From NCBI RefSeq assembly GCF_018812025.1, contig NC_063051.1:7544396-7608395 (forward strand): a DNA stretch of 64,000 nt, in the 5' to 3' direction. The position numbers and the translations under genes are program-made. Of the stretch, positions 49,701-58,783 are shown in pieces. The DNA comes from Megalobrama amblycephala (Eukaryota > Chordata > Actinopteri > Cypriniformes > Xenocyprididae). The number at the start of each line of letters is the position of its first letter. Position 1 is the stretch's first letter. Below the pieces are notes generated by a model, which was given only the letters and a program-made list of their open reading frames with translations, did no database searches and was not told the origin of the DNA.

Positions 49701-52700
49701 CCTTCTGGCCCAGCAGAGCTAATTCCCTATACGGTAATGCAGGGGGCAATACAGAGCACATGACCCAGATGATCACAGACCCAACCACTCATGGAAAATT
49801 CAAGAGTTTTGTTCAGAACACAATGGTGTACAGAATCGCAATATGTAGTGCTATGGTTTGTACTAACATATTTGCAGGCAAGACATAACTGTTAAAATGT
49901 TATGCTGACTTAGGCAGAGGTGTGCATAGTAATATATTCAGTATTCATAATAATTCACATGCTCGCATATAAATCTGAATGGCATTGTTTTAGCATCTAG
50001 TTTGATGCTGTTCATGACTGACATGTGTTGTGGTCCCCCTTTTGCTGTCATTTGCCTTTCTAGCTGTTTTCTGATGCCCCCTCTGCCTCTTTATGAATAC
50101 ATCCACTGTCTCACTCACCGTTTGCAAAGAAGTCTGAATCCCCTCAAAGCTAAATACTGTCAGAAGGTGTTCGTTTCTTTTCCAGGGATGTGTTGTTTTG
50201 GCATTCTAGGCCAAGACATCTTCCTACATAGACCTCTAGTGCATTTAAGCTTGTTGTCGGTGACCCAGGCAGCCCAGAGGTAATTTGCCTGGAGCCAGAG
50301 AGGTCCAGATATGAGGATATTTACATGAATGCAGACTGATCTGATATGTCAGGAGTGGGTTTTGATTTAATGTCACCCGAGGGCTTAGTCAGTGAATATT
50401 CTAATTGAAAATCACTGGCCGTACAATCACTGCCCGTACCACATTTAAAGTCACATTAATTTTATCTACTCTGGTTTTAATACCAAATATGCACAAAAGA
50501 AAGTGTATAGAATGTAGTAATGCACCAAATTATCCTGAAAGTTATAGTTAAAAGAAAAGAATAGTTAATGCTAAACTGTCATTTCTGCATCACTATAACG
50601 TCACAAAATAATGACAGGTACAGGTTTCCTGAAGACTCCAGACGTCTGCCATTGGTTGGTCAAATAAATAGCCCCGCCCTAGACTCACATCATTGGTTAA
50701 GACAATGTTGCTGTATTGAGCTGGTCTTTTGTAGTATTCAGGCTCATTTGTGAGGAGTTGTTTTATAACGTTTAAAAATTAAGAAATAAAGACAGGCATA
50801 AATAATAGATTTGTAAATTTTTTTTAAAATATATTATTTTTCTTAAATACTGAAATTATTATTATTTTGTTTTTAGTGATTTTTTTATTATTAATATAAC
50901 CATATTGAGATATATATATAATCATAACATTTTTGCCAAATTATGCAGCCCTACAAACAAGCACAGCAAACATGGAATTTATTTTTATTTAAATTGCAAT
51001 CTCAATTATCATCAGAAGTGTCGCAGTTTCGTGCAGTCCTACATGTATACTTCACTCATATTTCTTATACAGCACAACTGCACAAATCTGCTTAAAGTAC
51101 TGGTATTATTAGTTGTTGTGGGGTAAACTGGGCTTGTACCTGACACTAATGACTTAACACATTTATAAATATGTTAATGTGTTCTTTCATACATGTTCGC
51201 AGTGACTCCCCTGCTGTATGAGGTGGATTAGAGAGGCAAACAAGGCAGTCTATTGTACTAAGAGGCTGAAGACGTGCAGGCGCTCACCATCACTCCCCGG
51301 TTTTCACATGATTAGCAGCAGGCTTCCTTCCTACATTCATGATAGGATTTGGACTCTGTACACTAAAGACTTAAAACATGCACGTAACTGCTAATACCTT
51401 TGGGATCACTGTGTTTGCTACTGCAGGGGCGTATCAGAACACATTAGGTTCGTTAGGGTTAAAGTTTGCCATAGGAGTGAAACACATCTGGAATATGATT
51501 TAGTTGAGCATGTCTTTGAGCCTCTGCATTTCACAGGTAACATCTTTTCCTCAGTTAGCTGGATGATGATGGGAAACGGCAAAATCTGCAGTTTGATGAT
51601 TACTGCAGTAATATGCAATGTCAAATTCTATTGTTCTTCCCCACAGAGCTGCAATGCCCTCTAGTGGTATGAACAGAGACTACTACTTTAGACATTTAAT
51701 TAAAATCAACCTTTTTTTTGTATACATTGCTGCTGTTATTGTGAACAGTTCATCTGTGCTTAAAAGAAAATACATGTATGTCTTTTTGTAATCATGGTGT
51801 AATAACTTGCTCCACCTCTGAAACAGTCCTTTGACAGGATGAGCCACATTTTTCCCCCATCCTTTCTGTTTTCAATCCCATCAATCCTCAATGGATAAAA
51901 TCAATTCCTGGGTTACATTTTGTCCTGATAACTTGGAATTGGGTGTTTCTTGAACCATTGTTCTTTTTTAGTATGTACATTGATTTTTCTTTTCCACACT
52001 TCTTATACTTAATCTCAAGCAAACAATTTAACAGCACTGTTATCTCTTTGGTAACCAAGTACACCAAAGCTTTACTTTATCAAAACAGTCATCATTTAAT
52101 CTAAAAATTATGAAAAAAATAATAATAATTTCCACACAAATATTGCAGTGGCATATGATTATATCGTTCTTTTAGTTCACCATATTTTACTGTAATATCT
52201 TTATGATGGATTTTCATATTTTAAGATTGTCTGGGCTTGGGACAAGGGTAAAACCAATAAAAGGGATAAACATAACTGATTGATTAAATATTTTTTTCAG
52301 GATTTTTTTATTTAATGGAAAGTTAAAAATTTATTATTTGAAATAAAAATGAAAATATTGTCTTTTTTATCAATTTAATGCATCCTTGCTGAATAAAAGT
52401 ATTGCTTTCTTTAAAAAAAACAACAACTTTTGAACGGTAGTCTGTATAACAAATAAATAAAGATTAATTCAATTTGAAGATCATTTTGTATACTGTAACT
52501 TCAGAAATAACATTTACAATTGTCTTAAAATAAGAAAAAAATCTCTTTCTATATTCAAATTTTAATTTTTGTCTGATAATATAATTAATTAATATTTTTT
52601 ATTTATTTAATTTTTTTTGCACAGATTCTGACAGCTTGTATTTCCCATTCCCAGGTCCTGTCAGCAGTATCCTGGTCAATAAGTATGGAAGTCGGCCAAT

Positions 52701-55700
52701 TATGATTTTGGGAGGCTGCCTCTCGGGAGCAGGGCTCGTCGCTGCCTCTTTCTGCAATACCGTTGAGGGATTATACTTCTGTGTCGGTGTTGTGGGAGGT
52801 ATAATTAAAAATATATATATTTTATTTTTTAAATGGCCACACTTTATATTAGGTGTCTTTAACTACTATGTACTTACATCAAATAATAAGTACAATGTAC
52901 TTATTGTGTTCATAGTATTGCAAAACACTTTTGCTGCTATTGAGGTGGGATATGGGTTTGGTGGTATGGGTAGGTTTAAGGGTGGGTTAAGGTGTAAGGG
53001 AAGGGTCAACAGTGTAATTATAGATGTAACTACAGAAATTAACAGCTGTAAATACATGCAGGTGTTTTTTAAATATATGTACAATGTAAAAACATGTATG
53101 TACACAATAAGTGTATTGTATCAAATGATTAATTTAGATGTTAGTACATAAGACACGTAATATAAATAAACTCTGAAACATAAACCGTTGCTCTTATCCC
53201 ATTCCATTTGTAGTAATAGCACTCCTGTAGATGTTACACTCTTGTGACATTTTAATATCACCCAGGGGGACAGTTTTCTTTTTTAACGGTTTGTTACGAT
53301 GTTTTCCAGGTCTGGGACTGGCATTTAATCTCAACCCAGCTCTCACAATGATCGGAAAATATTTCTATAAGAGACGCCCAATAGCTAATGGTATCGCTAT
53401 GGCTGGTAGCCCAGTCTTCTTGTCTACTCTGGCTCCTTTAAACACTTGGTTCTTTGACGAGTTCGGCTGGAGAGGAAGCTTCTTGATTCTGGGTGGACTT
53501 CTGCTTAATTGTTGTGTAGCTGGATCACTCATGAGGCCCATTGGCCCAAAGCCCCAACCTGCTGTTAAAGCTGCTAACAGTAACAACAGAGCTAGAGAGC
53601 AAAAGACCGTGATGGAGATCATCAATGGTTTTATCGATCTGACACTCTTCAAGCATCGTGGCTTCTTGCTTTACCTTCTGGGGAATGTGGTCATGTTCTT
53701 CGGCCTCTTCACTCCTCTTGTGTTCCTCAGTAATTATGCCAAGAGTAAAGAAATTCCCAAGGAGAAGGCAGCTTTTCTGCTCTCTATCCTGGCCTTTGTA
53801 GATATGGTTGCACGACCTTCAATGGGAATAGTCGCCAACACTAAATGGGTGAGACCAAGGGTGCAATACTTCTTCGCCGCATCTATTCTCCTTAATGGTG
53901 TGTGCCACCTGCTTGCCCCAGTGTCCACAGACTACACAGGATTTGTGATTTACGCGATCTTCTTTGGGTTTGCCTTCGGCTGGCTGAGCTCCGTGCTGTT
54001 TGAGACTCTCATGGATCTCGTGGGGACTCAGCGTTTCTCTAGTGCTGTAGGACTGGTGACGATTGTGGAATGTGCGCCAGTGTTATTGGGGCCTCCTTTA
54101 CTAGGTGAGTATGGAGTGTGTTTACGTCTCATACTCAAACAATTGTCCAGTTTTAAATAGCAAACTAAATGGTTTATTATGCATGGAGGTTTTATGATTA
54201 ATTCTGTAAATGATGCTGTTATCATTTACTCACTCTCATTTTGTTCCAAACCAATGTAAGACTTTTGTTCATCTTCAGAACACAAATGAAGATATTTTTA
54301 ATGAAATCTGAGCAATTTCTCTCCGTCCATTGACAGCTATGCATCTACCTCTTTGACGCTTCAAAAAGTTCAAAAAGAGATCGTAAAACTAATCCATATG
54401 AATTGGTTTAGTCCAAATTTTCTGAAGAGACACGATCACTTTATATAATGAACAGATTGAAATTGAATTTAGGCTTTTATTCACATATAAACATTGAACA
54501 GTGAACATAAACAGAAACTCAACCGAACCGGTTTGACGCGCGAGAACAAACCTCTTGCAGAAGCTCAAACGGTTCTTGCACGTCAAGCAAACATGCTTGA
54601 GCTTCTGTTTACCACAACTGATGTGTGAGTTGATGAATGTTTATATGTGAATAAAAGCCTAAGTTAAAGTTAAATTAAAGTTAAGTTAAAATTTCCTGAT
54701 AATTTACTCACCTCCATGTCATCCAAGATGTTCATGTCTTTCTTTCTTCAGTCGAAAAGAAATTAAGGTTTTTGATGAAAACATTCCAGGATTTTTCTCC
54801 ATATAGTGAACTTCCATGGCCTCCAAACGGTTGAAGGTCAAAATTACAGTTTCATTGCTGCTTCAAAGCGTACTACGTGATCCCAGACAAGGAATAAGGG
54901 TCTTATCTAGAGAAACCATCACTTATTTTCTAAAAATTTTTTTTAAATTTTATACATTTTAACCATGAATGTTCATCTTGAACTAGCTCTCTTCTTCTTC
55001 TCTCTTATTCCAGCAGTGTAGACACTGCTAAGTGTATTACTGCCCTCCACAGGTTAAAGTTTGAACTAAATTGTCATATACAATATGCTAGTGCAAGTAT
55101 ATAACAATTAGTTCAAACTTTGACCTAAGCATTTATTATTAAAACGTATATAATTTTTTTTTTTTTTTTTAGAAAATGATCGATGGTTTCTCTAGATAAG
55201 ACCCTTATTCCTCGTCTGGGATCGTGTAGAACACTTTGAAGCTGCACTGAAACTAATTTTGACCTTCAACCGTTTGGAGGCCACTGAAGTCCACTATAAG
55301 GAGAAAAATCCTGGAATGTTTTCATCAAAAACCTTAATTTCTTTTCGACTGAAGAGAGAAGGACTTGGACATCTTGGATGACATGGGGGCGAGTAAATTA
55401 TCAGGAAATTTTAATTTGAAAGTGAACTTATCCTTTAAATCTGTTCATCATATAAAAAGCGATCGAGTCTCTTCAGAAAATTTGGACTAAACCGCTCAAT
55501 TCATATGGATTATTTTTACGATCTCTTTATGAACTCTTTGAAGCGTCAAAGTGTCAGTTAAGTAGCTGTCAATGGAGGGACAGAAATCGCTCGGGTTTCA
55601 TTAAAAATATCTTTATTTGTGTTCTGAAGATGAACAAAAGTCTTATGGGTTTGAAAGGACATGAGTAAATGATGACAGAATTTTCATTTTTGGGTGAATA

Positions 55701-56159
55701 ACCTTTTAAAGGGTTAGTTCACCCCAAAATGATTTTTGTTACTCACCCGTTTCAAACCCGTAAGACTTTCGTTCATCTTCAGAACACAAATTAAGATATT
55801 TTGTCAGAGGGTTTTTATCCCCTATAGAAATAAAATTTAAATCACTTGTATCACATTTTTCGATAATAAGTTGATGGATCCAACTTTGAATCACTGACCT
55901 TTTTAAATGACAATTGTCTACATTCACAGGGAAATTCAATGACATCTACCATGACTATAAGTATACTTACATGGCCTGTGGAATTGTCCTGCTGGTTGGC
56001 AGTCTGTTTCTGTTCATCGGAATGGGCATCAACTACAGGCTACTGGAGAAAGAGGCAAAAGAGGAATCCAAAAGAGCCAATCTACAGGAGGAACCTGGCA
56101 AAGAAGTTGTAGAGGCACTGAAAGTACAGAATGACAATACTGCAGAGGATGCTGTGTGA
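46521..56159 (+). CDS. slc16a1: Monocarboxylate transporter 1 (MCT1), four coding exons, complete
   Basis: Proton-coupled plasma-membrane transporter of lactate, pyruvate and ketone bodies (major facilitator superfamily, SLC16). Coding exons join(46521..46737, 52655..52798, 53310..54104, 55930..56159) give 1386 nt, 461 codons plus stop, all introns in phase 1 with GT-AG ends. Seen: the SLC16 signature EGGWGW at residues 15-20 in TM1, the conserved TM1 lysine (FPKS, K38), the TM5 motif [13 protein letters not shown], and the TM8 pair FVDMVAR (D285, R289), which corresponds to human D302/R306. The 17-residue offset shows that the TM6-TM7 cytoplasmic loop is shorter than in mammals (about 500 aa there). 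The start sits in a good Kozak context (GCCATGG). Residue-level similarity to vertebrate MCT1 is very high. I cannot tell whether this is the a or b teleost copy. Upstream noncoding exons were not located. Confidence 0.97.
46858..47670. mobile_element. TTAA palindromic element in slc16a1 intron 1
   Basis: TTAA at 46858-46861 and 47667-47670. Ends AGGATTAGTTCACTTCAGAA and (inverted) AGGACTAGTTCACTTCAGAA. Long arms (CATGTCATCCAAGATGTTTA against TAAACATCTTGGATGACA). It starts about 120 bp after the coding exon 1 donor. Confidence 0.88.
47671..52654. other. Rest of slc16a1 intron 1
   Basis: No exon seen. Two related repeat pieces (ACTCTCCCAGATCAGCCCCT near 48531; a match near 49161, each before a GCAAAG...GGGAA block) flank a T/G-rich tract at about 48846-48910 and a run of 17 G at 48935-48951. 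A right-end fragment of the abundant MITE (CATCCTTGCTGAATAAAAGT, then CTTTTGAACGGTAGT) lies at about 52295-52448. Confidence 0.5.
52655..52798 (+). CDS. slc16a1: slc16a1 second coding exon
   Basis: 144 nt. The acceptor is TTCCCAG at 52654. The exon encodes the TM2-TM3 region, including [12 protein letters not shown] (MFS loop 2-3 motif) and [17 protein letters not shown]. The donor GTATAA at 52799 is weaker than consensus. The reading frame stays open for more than 110 codons into the intron because of a repeat, so retention of this intron would add a long foreign tail. Confidence 0.95.
52840..53160. repeat. Repeat in slc16a1 intron 2
   Basis: Begins ACACTTTATATTAGGTGTC and contains GGGTAGGTTTAAGGGTGGG and a TACATGCAGGTG region, a pattern seen in dispersed cyprinid repeats. 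It fills most of the 511-bp intron and keeps the exon frame open. Confidence 0.55.
53310..54104 (+). CDS. slc16a1: slc16a1 third coding exon (large, TM4-TM11)
   Basis: 795 nt, the long exon typical of SLC16 genes. The acceptor is GTTTTCCAG at 53309 and the donor GTGAGT at 54105. It encodes [20 protein letters not shown], the RRPIANG motif, the short TM6-TM7 loop, [11 protein letters not shown], the D285/R289 pair and [19 protein letters not shown]. All sit where MCT1 has them. Confidence 0.96.
54195..55709. mobile_element. TTAA palindromic element in slc16a1 intron 3 (outer)
   Basis: Arms TTCATCTTCAGAACACAAAT (54270) and its complement at about 55617 match copy-1 type ends. The inner arms CAGACACGATC-like and TTTTCTGAAGAGAC (54418) pair with GTCTCTTCAGAAAATTTGGA at 55468. 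The right end is GGGTGAATAACC before TTAA at 55706. The left terminus is decayed. It hosts a second palindrome at 54664-55438. Confidence 0.8.
54664..55438. mobile_element. Inner TTAA palindrome nested in intron 3
   Basis: Same subfamily as the intron 1 element (TTTCCTGATAATTTACTCAC, CATGTCATCCAAGATGTTCA and their complements near 55410 and 55368). The right TTAA is at 55435-55438. The left boundary lies in a TTAA-rich stretch at 54664-54686. Flanking outer sequence (AATAAAAGCCTAAG before, ATCTGTTCATCATATAAA after) joins as in an uninterrupted copy. Confidence 0.82.
55706..55840. mobile_element. Solo half of a TTAA palindromic element
   Basis: Begins AGGGTTAGTTCACCCC directly after the TTAA that closes the outer element (55706-55709), so the two share a target site. 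It runs through TTCATCTTCAGAACACAAAT to about 55840 and has no opposite arm. It ends some 90 bp upstream of the last slc16a1 exon. Confidence 0.75.
55930..56159 (+). CDS. slc16a1: slc16a1 last coding exon (TM12 and cytoplasmic tail)
   Basis: The acceptor is ATTCACAG at 55929. The exon encodes [17 protein letters not shown] (TM12), [16 protein letters not shown] and an acidic/basic C-terminal tail ending AEDAV, with TGA at 56157-56159. The tail is shorter than in mammals, as is common for fish MCT1. A half palindromic element ends less than 100 bp upstream of this exon. Confidence 0.94.
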
Positions 56160-56795
56160 CACTGGCTGTTATTCTGGGTGATCCCTAAATTTCTACACTC
56201 ACCACATTGAGGATCTAGATACAGACATACATGGACTATTCATGTTACTGAGACAATGATGCAAACATTTCAGTGCCTTGCGTTTTATTTTTAGAATTTA
56301 ACTTTAGTTTAAAACATTTGCTAAACATTTTAGTGTAGGACGAGAATTGTGGCACATCTATTTTGGGGTGTTTTATGTACGCAGTGAGTGAAAGATTAAA
56401 TCAATGAATATAAAGGAATTATTACAAGAAACAAATGTTGCCTTATGACAAAAAAGACATTGGAGTAATGAAAAAGAGTATCTGTTGTTAAATATTTGCA
56501 CAAATGAAACATATAACTTGGTAAATATTTTCAGTTAACACATTTTGTCAGTATCCATGCACACTCACCAATGTCTGTTTTATGTATTCTTATGCACGTG
56601 TATGTATGTGTGTAGCCTAGCACTGTAGTGATGAAAGATTGTTTACTTGTTTAAAACTTTGAAAATGCAACCACTGTTTATTTATAGCCTAATGGTAATT
56701 TGTTCTTCAAATGCCAAATAATTTGCTATCAGAGACAGAGAATTTTTTATAATTTGTGTTGCAAAACGGTTCAAATAAAAATGATTCTCGTTTAA
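56160..56795 (+). other. slc16a1: slc16a1 3' UTR with polyadenylation signal
   Basis: About 0.6 kb of AT-rich sequence follows the stop codon. A canonical AATAAA at 56774-56779 is the first good polyadenylation hexamer in a plausible position. Cleavage would fall near 56795, leaving only about 500 bp to the sycp1 promoter region. Confidence 0.7.
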
Positions 56796-57229
56796 ATAAT
56801 AATTTTATTTGCTTGATCGTCTTTCAAGTGCTGAGTGTCAACCCTTGTGTTCTGTTGAGATTTACAATGATGTAAGTAGGCCTAGGCTACATCTTATTTT
56901 CTCTTTGACTTCGTTTGCAAAATGTTTATAGGCTAGTCAAAACCCATTTGATAATAGTGAAGATTTGACCCTTTTTTGGATGCACCTTTCATAAATGTGA
57001 CCTGTATCACAGTAAAATGTTCAGTTGTGCATTTGGAATAATTTGATTTCAGAAAATGTCAGCATGTGAAAATTCAATGTGTTTATCTATGTTACCTTGC
57101 TTGGGTCTCTGAGGCGCCGAGATTAATGCACTACTTTTCAAGCATGCCATCAATGTTAACACTTTTTTTGTAATTAGTAATATTTACAAAGTTAAAACTA
57201 AGCGTGTTGATACTGCTATTGCTAAATTG

Positions 57230-57380
57230 AATCAGCGCGTGGATGGAACGGCGGCGCGCAAACCATTTCAAATGGGCGTCTCGCGAGTCAAACAACTGAC
57301 GTCAGGTAAAATCCGTTGGTTAGCGGAGTCGAATCGATCATAAAAGCCGTTCAGAAAGAGATCGAGTGAATTGTTTAAAG
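57230..57380 (+). promoter_or_regulatory. sycp1: Putative sycp1 promoter and noncoding exon 1
   Basis: A GC-rich island in AT-rich surroundings, including a GGCGGCGCGC stretch near 57250. A perfect palindromic CRE (TGACGTCA) lies at 57297-57304 and a TATA-like CATAAAAG at about 57340. A good donor (AAAG|GTAAAA) at 57380/57381 would splice the leader to the ATG exon at 57644. CRE-driven promoters are typical of genes expressed in germ cells. The transcription start itself is inferred. Confidence 0.6.
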
Positions 57381-57643
57381 GTAAAATGCTTTAAAATTAA
57401 GTTTAATTACGTAAACATAGTTTAGAAAAGAGGAAAAGTAACGAAAATCGGATCATTTGTGAGGAATAACTGTCTAACTGAGGAGTTTTTTGAGGAATAA
57501 CTGTTTAACCGTCTCAACATTTTTGACTTAACGTTACTTTATCAGCTAGCAAGTACCTCAAAAGGGGAAAAACTCAACAATAAAACTATTCGGTATACAG
57601 TTCTGAGGATTTTTTTGAAGTGATATTTCGTTTGACTCCACAG

Positions 57644-58783
57644 AATGCAAAAACCATTCAACTTCAAACTGTTGGTGCCCCCAAGAGCTCATTTGAATCA
57701 AGTGTCTGCAGTGAAGCCTCAGGAAACAGGCTTGTTTGAAGAAAACGGTGTTTTTTCTCCTCCTGATCAGGTTGGCAAACTTGTAAATTCTCTGTTTGTG
57801 CTATAATGTTGCTATTTGACTCCTGGCTGCTAAAACTGCTGTGTGAACATTTAATTATAGACTGATACATATGTATTTTGTTTGTAGAGTTACAAGTGTT
57901 CAGATATGGAGACAAGCCTGCCATTTCCATCAAAAATGGTGCTTCCTACGAAGACATCAAGACCAGGTAACATTTATAAAGTCTAAAATGGAGATGTGTA
58001 TGTTAATAAATATGAATAAAATGTATATGTTTTAATTTAGTGTCAATGCCAGTCTTAAAAACAACATGTTCATTAAACCTAATACTTTTTTATTAAAGAG
58101 GGTATGAAGAAGGTTGCAGTCATGCCAATGGAAAAGGAGGAGGTTAGATTGAATGCTCATTTCATTTTGTATTGTAGTTTATTGCTTAAATGATTAATTA
58201 TTCATTTATTTGTATACTGTAGAATGGTTTAAGGTCCATGTTATGAATTCAATACAATGTATAATGAAAATAAATCTAAGCAGTTTAATTACTATGGTGT
58301 TTTTGCATTATAGACATCATTAAGATCCAGCCAGCTGTACTCCAGATTGCTCGATGAAGCTGAGAAAATTAAAACGTGGAAGTTCAGAATAGATTCTGAG
58401 ATTTCACAAAAAGACAGGAAACTTCAGGAGAACAGAAAAATCATTGAGACGCAGCGCAAAGCCATTCAAGAGCTTCAGGTAAATAATTTGAGGGTTGTAC
58501 ATTTGTTTTAATTTAGTTTCTTATAAATTATTAATTATTATTATAAATTATGTCTGTTGCAGTTTGCAAATGAAACACTGAGCATGAAATTAGAGGATCA
58601 GCTCAATGAGAATGAAGACCTTAGAAATAAGTATGTACATCATGGATAATATTTACATAAGCACATGTTATATTATGTTATATTATATTATTATATTTTT
58701 ATCATGCAGAAGTAATGCAACCAGAAATTTGTGTAACATACTAAAGGACACATTTGAGAGATCTGCTGAGAAAATGAATCTGT
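57644..58783 (+). CDS. sycp1: sycp1 N-terminal exons (head and start of coiled coil)
   Basis: Six coding exons. The start ATG at 57645 lies one base into its exon and has A at -3 after splicing. The first 42 codons carry the family's N-terminal head (KPFNFKLLVPPR, QVSAVKPQ). Two short exons encode a Ser/Pro-rich linker. The exon at 58314-58478 opens the alpha-helical region (YSRLLDEAEKIKTWK, RKIIETQRKAIQELQ), the best-conserved part of SYCP1. All six have GT-AG junctions and consistent phases. Confidence 0.93.

Noticed and set aside
52636..52654. ATG-starting frame that runs into slc16a1 exon 2
   Set aside because: The in-frame residues before 52655 are intron sequence with a pyrimidine tract and AG. 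The exon joins in phase to coding exon 1, so this ATG is not a start.
53365..53652. Minus-strand open frame of 95 codons
   Set aside because: It is the reverse shadow of the large slc16a1 exon, whose plus-strand product is unambiguous.
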